This document shows positions 53,434 through 63,697 of a stretch of 64,000 nt of DNA, one piece after another. The stretch is from Comamonadaceae bacterium (GTDB taxonomy: Bacteria > Pseudomonadota > Gammaproteobacteria > Burkholderiales > Burkholderiaceae_C): positions 248,001 to 312,000 of the forward strand of contig JAIXOM010000059.1 in assembly GCA_027486755.1 (NCBI GenBank), given 5' to 3'. Made by a program: the position numbers and the translations under genes. The first letter of the stretch is position 1, and every line of letters begins with the position of its first letter. Under the pieces are notes generated by a model. It was not told the DNA's origin and did not search any database. It was given only the letters and a program-made list of their open reading frames with translations.

Positions 53434-54286
53434 GCCAGGCATGAGCTGCCGCCTGCCGCGAGCAGGGCTGGCCGTACTGGCTGGCCTGATGATGCTCAGC
53501 CCCGCAGTGGCCCAGTGCCCCGCGCCAGACAAGACCGTCTACCTGACCTTCGACACCGGCCACATGGGCACGGCCCCCTTGATTTCCGAGGTCCTGCGCA
53601 AGCATGATGTGCGGGTGACTTTTTTTGCAGCCCATGAGCGCACCCAAACTGGCGACGGCAGCCTGGGCCAAGTCTGGGCGCCCTGGTGGAAGGAGCGCGC
53701 CGCCGAAGGCCATGCCTTTGCCACGCACACCTATGCCCATGCTTATTGGGCGGGGGATTTGCCTGGGCGCGCGGGCGATGATTATTTTCGGATCCGCCCT
53801 AGCGCGGGCGATCAGCAGGGCCAGACCTTGAGTTGGAGCGCGGCCCAGTATTGTGAAGATCTGCACCGCGCCAGTCGGCGTTTGGCTCAATTGACAGGTC
53901 AGACACCGCTGCCGCTGTTTCGTGCACCCGGGGGCAAGACCTCGCCGGCCTTGATCAAAGCGGCGCAGGCCTGCGGCTATGCCCATGTGGGCTGGGCACC
54001 GGCCGGCTTCCTGGGCGACGAACTGCCCAGCGACAAATTCCCCAACGACAAGCTCTTGTCGCAGGCCTTGCGCCAGATTCGCGGCGGTGAGGTGCTCATG
54101 GCGCATCTGGGCATCTGGTCCAGACAAGACCCCTGGGCACCGGCGGTGCTTGAGCCGCTGATCGTCGGCCTCAAGCGCAAAGGCCTGTGCTTTGCCACCT
54201 TGCGCGATCATCCACAGCATCGCCGCTGGATCGATGAGCAGGGCGGCCCCAGGCTAGACAGCCGACTGCAGGAAAAACGCTCATGA
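53420..54286 (+). CDS. NodB-type polysaccharide deacetylase, variant metal site
   Basis: The 288-residue exported protein has a signal peptide (LAVLAGLMMLSPAVAQ) and a NodB deacetylase fold. The usual TFDDG is TFDTG here, so the second, metal-binding aspartate is replaced by threonine. The HTYAH metal motif, FRAPGG and LMAHLGIW motifs are present. It may deacetylate a polysaccharide or peptidoglycan, with altered metal use, or be inactive. ATG 53420 overlaps the propeller gene by 14 bp; ATG 53441 is an alternative. Its stop overlaps the next start (ATGA). Confidence 0.82.
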   Translation: MHPGKPGMSCRLPRAGLAVLAGLMMLSPAVAQCPAPDKTVYLTFDTGHMGTAPLISEVLRKHDVRVTFFAAHERTQTGDGSLGQVWAPWWKERAAEGHAFATHTYAHAYWAGDLPGRAGDDYFRIRPSAGDQQGQTLSWSAAQYCEDLHRASRRLAQLTGQTPLPLFRAPGGKTSPALIKAAQACGYAHVGWAPAGFLGDELPSDKFPNDKLLSQALRQIRGGEVLMAHLGIWSRQDPWAPAVLEPLIVGLKRKGLCFATLRDHPQHRRWIDEQGGPRLDSRLQEKRS

Positions 54287-55221
54287 TTGACCAAGGCTTG
54301 GCCTGGCTCGGTGAGGCCTTTAGCAACGCTCAGCGTGCGCTGTTCGAGCCGCTGGCTCCGCTGCTTTTTGACTGGGGCTGGGGCCATATGCTCGAAGACG
54401 CCTATGCCGCCTGCGGCTGGTTCATGATGGGCTTGCTGCAAGTGACGCTGATGCTGCTGGTGATCACGCCGCTGCAGCGCTGGCGGCCGCTGGAGCCGCT
54501 GGCCGACCGCGGCGCCGTGCGCAGCGACGTGATCTACACCCTGGTTCACCGCCTGGGCCTGTTCAGGTTAGGCCTGTTTTTCGCGCTGGACCCCGTTTTC
54601 CTGCATCTGTTCGGTGCGCTGCGCGCTCAGGGGCTACCCACCTGGCACCTGGACCAGATTTGGCCGGGCGTGACCGACCAGGCCTTGGCGAGTTTTTTGA
54701 TCTACCTGATAGCCTTCGATTTCCTGGCTTACTGGATACACCGCGCCCAGCACCGCTCGCGGCGCTGGTGGGCATTGCATGCGCTGCATCATTCGCAGCG
54801 TCAGATGACTCTGTGGAGCGACAACCGCAACCATGTAGTGGACGATATCGCCGTCGACTGCCTGCTGGTGCTGGCCGCGCAGCTCATCGGCGTGGGGCCG
54901 CAGCAATTCATGATCTTGATCGCAATAACCCAGCTCAGCGAAAGTCTGCAGCATGCCAATATGCGCCTGTCGGCCGGCCCGCTGGTGTCGCGTCTATGGG
55001 TCACGCCGCGCTTTCACCGGGCCCATCACAGCATCGAGTCAGGGGAGCACAACTACGGCGTGTTGCTGCCCTGGTGGGACATGCTGTTTGGCACAGCCCG
55101 CTTTGACCTGGGGCTCGGCCCCACTGGCGTGATGGACCAGATCACCCGCGGGCGGGACTACGGCCACGGACTGTGGGCTCAGCAGCGCCTGGGTTTGCTC
55201 AGGCTGATCGGTAAGGGCTAG
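54283..55221 (+). CDS. fatty acid hydroxylase/sterol desaturase family protein
   Basis: This di-iron membrane enzyme has 312 residues. Histidine boxes are visible: HRAQH near residue 150, HALHHS, and HRAHHS in the C-terminal half, between three to four membrane helices. Members hydroxylate or desaturate lipids, carotenoids or related compounds. Its ATG overlaps the deacetylase stop by 4 bp, and the CysZ-like gene follows by 5 bp, so the cluster may modify the envelope. Confidence 0.87.
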   Translation: MIDQGLAWLGEAFSNAQRALFEPLAPLLFDWGWGHMLEDAYAACGWFMMGLLQVTLMLLVITPLQRWRPLEPLADRGAVRSDVIYTLVHRLGLFRLGLFFALDPVFLHLFGALRAQGLPTWHLDQIWPGVTDQALASFLIYLIAFDFLAYWIHRAQHRSRRWWALHALHHSQRQMTLWSDNRNHVVDDIAVDCLLVLAAQLIGVGPQQFMILIAITQLSESLQHANMRLSAGPLVSRLWVTPRFHRAHHSIESGEHNYGVLLPWWDMLFGTARFDLGLGPTGVMDQITRGRDYGHGLWAQQRLGLLRLIGKG

Positions 55222-55226
55222 GACTG

Positions 55227-56129
55227 ATGCGCTCGGTGCTCGACGCCTTCTTTCGCGCTGCGGCGTATTGCCTGCATCCGCGGGTCATTGCGCTGTCCTT
55301 TCTGCCGCTGGCAATCACCATCGCCGGGGTGCTTGGGCTGGGCTATTTTTTCTGGAACGACGCCATCGAGGCGCTGCGGCTAGAGCTAGAGGCCTGGGCC
55401 TGGATCAAGCTGATCGCCGGTGCTCTGGACACCCTAGGGCTGGGTGGCCTGCGTGCCGTCATGGCCCCCGCCTTGCTGCTGTTTGCCACCATCCCCTTTA
55501 TCGTTATCGTTTGCCTGCTCATGGTCTCTTTCTTCATGACCCCGGCCATGGTTGCCTTGGTGGCTGAGCGGCGCTTTCCCGGTCTAGAACGCAAGAAGGG
55601 CACATCGCTCATCGCCAGCGTGGCCTGGGCGCTCGGATCGACCCTGGCCGCCTGCCTGGCCATGGCGCTGTCGGTGCCGCTGTGGTTGCTGCCCCCCCTG
55701 GTGCTGGTGCTGCCCCCGCTCATCTGGGGCTGGCTGAGTTATCGCGTCATGGCTTTCGACTGTCTGGCCGAGCATGCCAGCGCTGCGGAGCGGCGCCAGC
55801 TCATGCAGCAGCACCGCTTTGAGTTGCTGGCCATTGGGCTGCTGACCGGCTACCTGGGCGCTTTGCCCAGCCTGCTGTGGGCCTCGGGCGCCATGTTCAT
55901 TGCCATGGCTCCGGTGCTGGTGCCGGTGGCCGTGTGGGTCTACACCTTGGTGTTCTCTTTTTCCTCGCTCTGGTTTGCGCATTACAGCCTTTCCATGCTG
56001 GAGAAGCTGCGCAAGGCGCCGCCGCTTCACCCGCAGCCGCCTGCACCTTCCCCCGTCTTGGTCGATCAGCACCCGGTTGATGCGCGACCTCCCAATAGCG
56101 CCTCAGCGCCGCCGCTTTCGTCGAGTTGA
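55227..56129 (+). CDS. EI24/CysZ-like membrane protein
   Basis: The 300-residue integral membrane protein has about six hydrophobic stretches, an FFMTPAMVALVAERRFPGLE segment characteristic of the EI24/CysZ domain, and a proline-rich C-terminal tail. CysZ transports sulfate in some bacteria; other EI24 proteins have unknown roles. No cysteine-pathway gene is adjacent. It directly follows the hydroxylase gene. Confidence 0.8.
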   Translation: MRSVLDAFFRAAAYCLHPRVIALSFLPLAITIAGVLGLGYFFWNDAIEALRLELEAWAWIKLIAGALDTLGLGGLRAVMAPALLLFATIPFIVIVCLLMVSFFMTPAMVALVAERRFPGLERKKGTSLIASVAWALGSTLAACLAMALSVPLWLLPPLVLVLPPLIWGWLSYRVMAFDCLAEHASAAERRQLMQQHRFELLAIGLLTGYLGALPSLLWASGAMFIAMAPVLVPVAVWVYTLVFSFSSLWFAHYSLSMLEKLRKAPPLHPQPPAPSPVLVDQHPVDARPPNSASAPPLSSS

Positions 56130-56256
56130 TGCGGTCCTCGCGACTGTCCATTGAGAAAACTTCGATCTACTCTTGGCCAGGCAGGACCTGATTGGGGGTG
56201 GTCAAAAGGTTGCTATCGCGGCCGATACACTCATCGAGTCACGCCCCTATTTCACG

Positions 56257-57093
56257 ATGCCTTCGTCCATGCCCCCCACCTTCACCCTCCTCATCCTCGG
56301 CGACGAGATACTCTCCGGCAAGCGTGCTGACAAGCACATGGCCCGGGCCATCGAGATCCTGGCGGCGCGGGGGCTGTCCTTGACGCAGGTTCAGTATGCG
56401 GGTGACGACCCCGAGCGCATCACCGCCTTGCTCCAGCAGGCTTTTACCGCGGCGCGTGAACGGGGTGAGGTGATGTTTTCCTGTGGCGGCATTGGCGCCA
56501 CGCCCGATGACCACACCCGCCAATGTGCCGCACGGGCCCTGGGGGTGGAATTGGCGCTACAGCCCGAGGCTGAGTTGCTCATCATCGACCGTATGCGCGA
56601 CGTAGCCCGTGAACAGGGCATAGAGCTCGATGTGAGCCGGCCCGAGAACCAGCACCGGCTGCAGATGGGCATGTTCCCGGCAGGCGCAGGCGTTATTCCT
56701 AACCCCTACAACAAGATCCCCGGCTTTACCTGTGAGGCCGGGCCGGGCGCGGTGCATTTCCTGCCCGGCTTTCCGGTGATGGCCTGGCCCATGATGGAGT
56801 GGCTGCTCGACACCCGTTACCGGACCTTCCACCGCTCCCGTACCCAGGTGGAGAAGTCGGTCATCGTTCTGGAGGGCATGGAAGGCATGCTGACGCCCTT
56901 GATGCAGGCCATCGAGGCGGGCCACCCGGCGGTCAAGGTGTTCAGCCTGCCCAGCGTCGACCATCCTCAGTACGGCCGACATATCGAGCTCGGGGTCAAA
57001 GGCGAGGGCGCGGCGGTGGACAAGGCCTACCCGGAACTGCTGGCCGGGCTCAGCCCTTTTGGCCTCAAACTGGGCCCTGAATTGGTGCGCTAA
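56257..57093 (+). CDS. CinA-like molybdopterin-binding domain protein
   Basis: The protein of about 278 residues (ATG 56257; 56269 also possible) contains the MoCF/MogA-like fold. LLILGDEILSGKRADKH is the N-terminal strand-turn and FSCGGIGATPDDHTRQ is the nucleotide-binding loop. It lacks the C-terminal nicotinamide-nucleotide amidase domain of full CinA. Such proteins are often named competence/damage-inducible A; a role in nucleotide pyrophosphate hydrolysis is possible. It is convergent with nothing and precedes the glnA promoter region. Confidence 0.85.
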   Translation: MPSSMPPTFTLLILGDEILSGKRADKHMARAIEILAARGLSLTQVQYAGDDPERITALLQQAFTAARERGEVMFSCGGIGATPDDHTRQCAARALGVELALQPEAELLIIDRMRDVAREQGIELDVSRPENQHRLQMGMFPAGAGVIPNPYNKIPGFTCEAGPGAVHFLPGFPVMAWPMMEWLLDTRYRTFHRSRTQVEKSVIVLEGMEGMLTPLMQAIEAGHPAVKVFSLPSVDHPQYGRHIELGVKGEGAAVDKAYPELLAGLSPFGLKLGPELVR

Positions 57094-57104
57094 GAACGCA
57101 CCAA
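57082..57104. terminator. hairpin at the end of the CinA-like gene
   Basis: TTGGTGCG pairs with CGCACCAA around a 7-nt loop that contains the stop codon. No T-run follows, so it may be a weak terminator or, given the GGTGCG/CGCACC halves, a degenerate regulator site near the glnA promoter. Confidence 0.4.
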
Positions 57105-57127
57105 AATGAAATCATTCCCGCTAAAAC

Positions 57128-57144
57128 TGCACTAATTTGGTGCA
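57128..57144. promoter_or_regulatory. NtrC-binding site upstream of glnA
   Basis: TGCACTAATTTGGTGCA contains a perfect match to the NtrC consensus GCACYANNNTRGTGC. It lies 99 bp before the sigma-54 -24 box, a normal enhancer distance. Confidence 0.85.
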
Positions 57145-57242
57145 ATTCTATGGTCCCTGCAATTTTCTTCTGGGCGCTTCCTGGGTAGCCGAGCGAACGA
57201 GGCACAATGTTGGGCTTCGCGCAGGGCCGACCAGCGCCGTTT

Positions 57243-57258
57243 TGGCACAGAAACTGCA
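57243..57258 (+). promoter_or_regulatory. sigma-54 promoter of glnA
   Basis: TGGCACAGAAACTGCA fits the -24/-12 consensus TGGCAC-N5-TTGCA, with the GG and GC elements at the required spacing; only the first T of the -12 element is C. It is 61 bp before the glnA ATG. Together with the NtrC site it indicates nitrogen control. Confidence 0.82.
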
Positions 57259-57318
57259 TCTGCTTGAGCCATTCCCGATTTCTTTTAACCCACCCCTACC
57301 CAGCACAGGAGAGTATTG

Positions 57319-58734
57319 ATGGCCAAGACCGTCGCAGACGTGATCAACATGGTGAAGGACAACGACGTCAAGTTTGTTGACTTCCGCTTCACCGATACCC
57401 GTGGCAAAGAGCAGCACGTGACCGTTCCCGTGTCGGCCTTTGGCGAAGACAAGTTCACATCCGGTCACGCCTTTGACGGCTCATCGATTGCCGGCTGGAA
57501 GGGCATTGAGGCCTCGGACATGCAACTCATGCCCGACCCCAATACCGCCAATATCGACCCCTTCTTCGAAGAAACCACCCTGTTTTTGCAGTGCGATGTG
57601 GTCGAGCCCAGCGACGGCAAGGCCTATGACCGCGATCCGCGCTCGATCGCCAAGCGTGCCGAGGCTTACCTGAAAGCCTCTGGTATTGGCGATACCGCCT
57701 ACTTCGGCCCCGAGCCCGAGTTTTTCATTTTTGACGGCGTGCGCTGGAGCAACGAGCCCGGCAACGTGATGTTCGCCATCGACGAGTACGAGGCCCCCTG
57801 GAACAGCGGCAAGCAGCTCGAAGGCGGCAACCGCGGCCACCGTCCCACGGTCAAGGGCGGCTATTTCCCGGTGCCCCCGGTCGACAGCACGCAAGACATG
57901 CGTGCCGAGATGTCGCTCATTCTTGAGTCGCTGGGCATTCCGGTCGAGGTGTTCCACCATGAAGTCGCTGGCGCTGGCCAGAACGAAATCGGCACCAAGT
58001 TCAGCACCCTGGTCGAGCGCGCCGACTGGACGCAGGTGCTCAAGTATGTGGTGTGGAACGTGGCCAATTCGTATGGCAAGACGGCCACCTTCATGCCCAA
58101 GCCCTACGCCGGCGACAACGGCTCGGGCATGCACGTGCATCAGTCGATCTGGAAAGACGGCAAGAACCTGTTCGCCGGCGACGGCTATGCCGGTCTGAGC
58201 GATTTCGCCCTGTACTACATCGGCGGCATCATCAAGCATGCCCGCGCGCTCAACGCCATCACCAACCCTGGCACCAACAGCTACAAGCGTCTGGTGCCTG
58301 GCTTTGAGGCGCCGGTCAAGCTGGCTTACAGCTCGCGCAACCGCTCGGCATCGATCCGCATCCCCTTTGTGGCCAACCCCAAAGGCCGCCGCATCGAGGC
58401 ACGCTTCCCCGATCCTTCGGCCAACCCCTACCTGTGCTTCTCGGCCCTGATGATGGCCGGTCTCGATGGCGTGGAAAACAAGATCCACCCGGGCGAGGCC
58501 GCCACCAAGGACCTCTACCATCTGCCGCCGGAAGAAGACAAGCTGGTGCCTACCGTCTGCCACAGCCTGGACCAGGCGCTGGAGTATCTGGACAAGGACC
58601 GCGCCTTCCTGACCAAGGGCGGCGTGTTCACCGACTCCATGCTCGATGCCTACATCGAGCTCAAGATGGGCGAAGTCACGCGTTTTCGCATGGCCCCGCA
58701 CCCGGTCGAGTACGACATGTACTACTCGCTCTGA
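57319..58734 (+). CDS. glnA: glutamine synthetase, type I
   Basis: The enzyme makes glutamine from glutamate and ammonia. At 471 residues it is a GSI chain. The [16 protein letters not shown] segment, the [10 protein letters not shown] metal/ATP region and [11 protein letters not shown] are conserved. The adenylylation site is present: Tyr400 in [10 protein letters not shown], so activity should be controlled by GlnE. AGGAGAG lies before ATG 57319. It is preceded by NtrC and sigma-54 sites and followed by ntrBC. Confidence 0.97.
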   Translation: MAKTVADVINMVKDNDVKFVDFRFTDTRGKEQHVTVPVSAFGEDKFTSGHAFDGSSIAGWKGIEASDMQLMPDPNTANIDPFFEETTLFLQCDVVEPSDGKAYDRDPRSIAKRAEAYLKASGIGDTAYFGPEPEFFIFDGVRWSNEPGNVMFAIDEYEAPWNSGKQLEGGNRGHRPTVKGGYFPVPPVDSTQDMRAEMSLILESLGIPVEVFHHEVAGAGQNEIGTKFSTLVERADWTQVLKYVVWNVANSYGKTATFMPKPYAGDNGSGMHVHQSIWKDGKNLFAGDGYAGLSDFALYYIGGIIKHARALNAITNPGTNSYKRLVPGFEAPVKLAYSSRNRSASIRIPFVANPKGRRIEARFPDPSANPYLCFSALMMAGLDGVENKIHPGEAATKDLYHLPPEEDKLVPTVCHSLDQALEYLDKDRAFLTKGGVFTDSMLDAYIELKMGEVTRFRMAPHPVEYDMYYSL

Positions 58735-58770
58735 TCCAGCGCGGCGTGGCCTGTTCGGCCACTGCTCAGG

Positions 58771-58798
58771 AAAAGACGGCTTAGGCCGTCTTTTTTTT
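58771..58798 (+). terminator. rho-independent terminator after glnA
   Basis: AAAAGACGGC pairs with GCCGTCTTTT around TTAG and is followed by a further T-run, 37 bp after the stop codon. It makes glnA a mostly separate transcript from ntrBC. Confidence 0.92.
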
Positions 58799-58842
58799 GG
58801 GCAGGCCTCTATCGTGGCTGTGCCCCCGTGGGGGGCCCTCCC

Positions 58843-58871
58843 CTGTGGGAGCGCCGCCTCGGCGCGATGAG
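58843..58871. repeat. REP-like element between glnA and ntrB
   Basis: CTGTGGGAGCGCCGCCTCGG, then CGCGATGAG, shares the GGGAGCGCCGCC and CGCGATG parts with the elements at 61648-61776. It lies just past the glnA terminator. The adjoining CCCTCCCCCTTGAG tract also has dyad character. Confidence 0.6.
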
Positions 58872-58954
58872 TTCTCTAACTCCCTCCCCCTTGAGACCGA
58901 GGGCAGGGGTGAGGGTAGCCCTGAGTCGGGCCACGATTCAGTCAAAATAGCTGG

Positions 58955-60031
58955 GTGACGACCGCCCACTCCAACCCCGCCGCCGAGCGCTTTGCGGCCT
59001 TTGACTTGCTCGCCACACTGGTCGCTGTGGTGCAGACCGATGGCCAGGTGATCTTTGCCAATGCGGCCCTCGAGGATGCACTCGGCACCTCACGGCGCAT
59101 GATCGAAGGCGCGCCGCTGTCCGACTGCTTTACCGAGCCGGTCATCATGCAAGGTGCGCTCGAAGGCGCCGGCAGCAATGAGTTTGCAGCCTTGCGTTAC
59201 GACGCCTGGCTCAAGCGCAGCAACAACGATCCGCTGCCTGTGCATGTGGTGGTGGCTCAGTCCGACCAGCCCGGTCAGGCCATTGTTGAGCTGCTCCCGC
59301 TGGAGCAGCAGGCCAAGCAGGACCGCGAGGAGCGGCTGATGGAGCGGGCCCAGGCCAACAAGGAGCTGATCCGCAACCTGGCCCATGAAATCAAGAATCC
59401 CCTGGGCGGCATACGCGGCGCCGCGCAATTGCTGCAGATGGAGATCGACTCGCGCGAGCTCACCGAATACACACAGGTCATCATCCATGAGGCCGACCGG
59501 CTGCAGTCGCTGGTCGACCGGCTGCTCGCTCCGCACAGGCGGCCGCATCAGGTCGGTGACGTGAACATTCACGAGGTCTGTGAAAGGGTGCGGTCCTTGA
59601 TCTTGGCCGAATTTCCCAAGGGCTTGAAGGTCAGGCGCGACTACGACACCTCCATCCCGGAGATCCGGGGCGACCGCGAGCAGCTCATACAAGCCGTACT
59701 CAACATTGCACACAATGCCGCGCAGGCCCTGGCCGAGAGATTGGCAGCGGGCGACGCGCAGATCACCATGCGTACCCGTATTGCTCGGCAAGTGACCTTC
59801 GGCAAGCAGCGATACCGCTTGGCATTGGAATTGCATGTCATCGACAACGGGTCGGGCGTACCCGACTCGATCAAGGAACGCATCTTCTATCCCCTGGTAA
59901 CGGGGCGCGACGGTGGGTCCGGACTGGGGCTGACATTGGCGCAAAACTTTGTTCAGCAACACCACGGCTTGATCGAATGCGATAGCGTCCCGGGTCGTAC
60001 GGACTTCAAGATACTGATCCCATTGCCTTGA
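58955..60031 (+). CDS. ntrB: nitrogen regulation sensor kinase NtrB
   Basis: This is a cytoplasmic two-component kinase/phosphatase of 358 residues (GTG start). A PAS domain (about 14-120, TDGQVIFANAALEDALG) precedes the HisKA motif LAHEIKNPLGGIRG (His144). Then come the N box NIAHNAAQAL, G1 VIDNGSGVP and G2 GGSGLGLTL, all intact. It responds through PII to glutamine levels and phosphorylates NtrC. It lies between glnA and ntrC. Confidence 0.95.
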   Translation: MTTAHSNPAAERFAAFDLLATLVAVVQTDGQVIFANAALEDALGTSRRMIEGAPLSDCFTEPVIMQGALEGAGSNEFAALRYDAWLKRSNNDPLPVHVVVAQSDQPGQAIVELLPLEQQAKQDREERLMERAQANKELIRNLAHEIKNPLGGIRGAAQLLQMEIDSRELTEYTQVIIHEADRLQSLVDRLLAPHRRPHQVGDVNIHEVCERVRSLILAEFPKGLKVRRDYDTSIPEIRGDREQLIQAVLNIAHNAAQALAERLAAGDAQITMRTRIARQVTFGKQRYRLALELHVIDNGSGVPDSIKERIFYPLVTGRDGGSGLGLTLAQNFVQQHHGLIECDSVPGRTDFKILIPLP

Positions 60032-60075
60032 CGTCCGTCCCAATAGCAGCAGGTCACAAAGAGGGGCAGACAAGC

Positions 60076-61596
<1,521 letters not shown>

Positions 61597-61647
61597 TCCT
61601 TGCTGCACCTGATGGCGCTCATTGAGGTCAGGCTCGTCCCAGTTTGG

Positions 61648-61776
61648 GTGGGAGCGCCGCCCTCGACGCGATGGGGCTGTTGATCAGGCGCTGAATCGCT
61701 GCGAGGGCGCAGCTCCTACATGCTTGACCGAGGCCTGGCACAGATATGTAGGAGCGCCGCCCTCGGCGCGATGGGG
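61648..61776. repeat. cluster of three REP-like elements between ntrC and xthA
   Basis: Copies at 61648-61676 and 61747-61776 are in the same orientation (GGAGCGCCGCCCTCG core, ending CGCGATGGGG). A third at 61695-61720 is inverted (read on the minus strand it begins TGTAGGAGCTGCGCCCTCG). The inverted pairs can form hairpins between the convergent ntrC and xthA genes. They resemble the REP families of other proteobacteria. No REP-associated transposase is in view. Confidence 0.7.
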
Positions 61777-61779
61777 CGA

Positions 61780-62562
61780 TTAAATCACCAACTCCACCGT
61801 CACCGGCGCATGGTCACTGGGACGCTCGTTCTTGCGGGGCTGCCTGTCTATGGTGCAGGCGCTGACTTTGTCCTTGAGGGCCTCGCTCACCAAGATGTGG
61901 TCGATGCGCAGGCCCTTGTTGCGCCGGAAAGCCATCTCGCGGTAGTCCCACCATGAGTAGCTTTTTTCAGGCTGCTCGAACATCCTGAAGGCGTCGATCA
62001 AACCCAGCCCCAGCAGGCCCGCAAAGGCCTGCCGCTCTTCGGTGGTGTGGTGTATGGTTTCGTGCAGACCCACTGGGTCATGGGTGTCGCGGTCGTCAGC
62101 GGTGATGTTGAAGTCACCGACCAGTACCAGTGGGCGGGGCAGGGCGATCTCCATGCTCAGCCACAGCCGCAGACCTTCGAGCCAGCGCATCTTGTAGGCG
62201 AATTTTTCGCTGCCGGGCTCCTGTCCATTGACGAAGTAGCCATTGACCACACGCAGCGAGCCACCGGGCGCATGCACCGTGACGCCCAGCACCCGGGCCT
62301 GCTCGTCTTCAAAACCCGCGATGTTGCGCTGCACCTCGTCCAGCGGGTGGCGGCTGAGGATGGCTACGCCGTTGTAGGTCTTCTGGCCGAACACTGCGCA
62401 GTGAGGGTAGCCAGCCTCCTGCATCGCCTGCAGCGGAAACTTGTCCTCGGTCAACTTGAGTTCTTGCAGGCACAGCACATCGACCGGGGTGCTGGCCAGC
62501 CAGTCCAGCACTTGCGGCAGGCGAACGCCCAGCGAGTTGACATTCCAGGTGGTGATCTTCAA
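61780..62562 (-). CDS. xthA: exodeoxyribonuclease III
   Basis: This AP endonuclease/3'-exonuclease for base-excision repair has 260 residues. The family start KITTWNVNSLGVRLPQVLDW requires a TTG start codon at 62562, with ACGGAG about 7 nt upstream; no ATG is available there. LQELKLTEDKFP supplies the metal-binding glutamate, GDFNITADDRD and RIDHILVS and the SDHAPV catalytic histidine are present. The longer upstream frame adds an arginine-rich non-homologous stretch. Confidence 0.94.
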   Translation of the reverse strand: MKITTWNVNSLGVRLPQVLDWLASTPVDVLCLQELKLTEDKFPLQAMQEAGYPHCAVFGQKTYNGVAILSRHPLDEVQRNIAGFEDEQARVLGVTVHAPGGSLRVVNGYFVNGQEPGSEKFAYKMRWLEGLRLWLSMEIALPRPLVLVGDFNITADDRDTHDPVGLHETIHHTTEERQAFAGLLGLGLIDAFRMFEQPEKSYSWWDYREMAFRRNKGLRIDHILVSEALKDKVSACTIDRQPRKNERPSDHAPVTVELVI

Positions 62563-62614
62563 GGCGTACTCCGTGTTGGGGCTTGTGCGACTGCGGCGCC
62601 AGCGGTAGCTGCGC

Positions 62615-63541
62615 TTACTGCGCTTGGCTTGGTTGGGCCGTTGCAGGCATGCCGCTGGCACCCAGGTGCCGATCGAGCGCAGCGCAGAACTCGTTCGGGC
62701 ATTCGAAGTGCGGTAGCGCGCCTGTGGGGAACACCTTCATCTGCCAGTTCGGCCGTCCTTCCAGCATGGCTTTTTGGCGGTAGTCGGTAAAGTCACCGCG
62801 CACGCCGTGGCACATCCACACAGGCAGGCTCAGGCTTTCGTAGATGCTGAAGATATCTTTGCTGAACAGGGCGCCCGACAGAAAACTCAGCGGTGCGTGT
62901 TCGGCGCCGCTCACCCGTGCGGTGGCCACCGCTTCCTCAAACATCTGTTGGTCAATCGTGGGCCCGCCCCAGGTCTTGCGCAGAAAAAAGCGGATCACCT
63001 GCGGGCGGGTCAGCAGAGCGAACAGTCCGGGCCCAAACCACTTCAGCGCACGGTGAAGCCGCGGCATGGCCGCAGTGCTGCCAGTTGGCCCCCGCCGGGG
63101 GCGGCTGCCGCTCAGCCCGGTGGGGCTGACCAGCGCCAGGCTGCGGTAGTCGTCCGGTGATTCACTGGCCGCTCTGGCGAGGAATTCACAGGACAGCGAC
63201 AGCGCCAGGGCGTCGATCGCCTGGTTTGCGAATTGACTGCGGATATGCCGGGCCACGCCGTGCAGAGCATCGGTCATCAGGCGCGGTGTATAGAGTCTGT
63301 CAGGCCTGGCTGTGGCGCCGTAACCGGGCAGATCTGGCGAAAACACGGTGTGGGTGGCCGCATAGTGTTCGTGCAGGGGCCGAACCTCGGCGGCCGATGC
63401 GGCCGCATTGACGCTGTGCACCAGCAGCAGCGGGGGTCCCGAGCCTGCGGTATGCACCGCCACCGGACCGGCGGCAGTGTCAATAAGCACGGTGCTGCCG
63501 CTTAAATGGGGTCGAAAGGCAATCCGGTCGGCAGGTTCCAT
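62615..63541 (-). CDS. alpha/beta hydrolase with atypical nucleophile elbow
   Basis: The 308-residue alpha/beta-fold protein has the oxyanion/strand region PLLLVHSVNAAASA, FSPDLPGYGAT and a C-terminal PTGALPHFECPNEF carrying the likely catalytic histidine. The nucleophile elbow, normally G-x-S-x-G, reads ALSLS, so the serine is kept but both flanking glycines are replaced. Substrate unknown. It lies 52 bp upstream of xthA on the same strand. Confidence 0.78.
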   Translation of the reverse strand: MEPADRIAFRPHLSGSTVLIDTAAGPVAVHTAGSGPPLLLVHSVNAAASAAEVRPLHEHYAATHTVFSPDLPGYGATARPDRLYTPRLMTDALHGVARHIRSQFANQAIDALALSLSCEFLARAASESPDDYRSLALVSPTGLSGSRPRRGPTGSTAAMPRLHRALKWFGPGLFALLTRPQVIRFFLRKTWGGPTIDQQMFEEAVATARVSGAEHAPLSFLSGALFSKDIFSIYESLSLPVWMCHGVRGDFTDYRQKAMLEGRPNWQMKVFPTGALPHFECPNEFCAALDRHLGASGMPATAQPSQAQ

Positions 63542-63697
63542 GGAGGCGCATGATAGCCCCAGGCCCGGTCCTAAAACCGTGTGCTTGGGCTACAGCCCTT
63601 CGGGGCAAATAACCTGGCGCTATCCATGACTAATGCGGTCGGGTAATGCGGCAGTGCTAGCATGCGGGCCATTCGCAACAACTCCGACAGGACTCCT

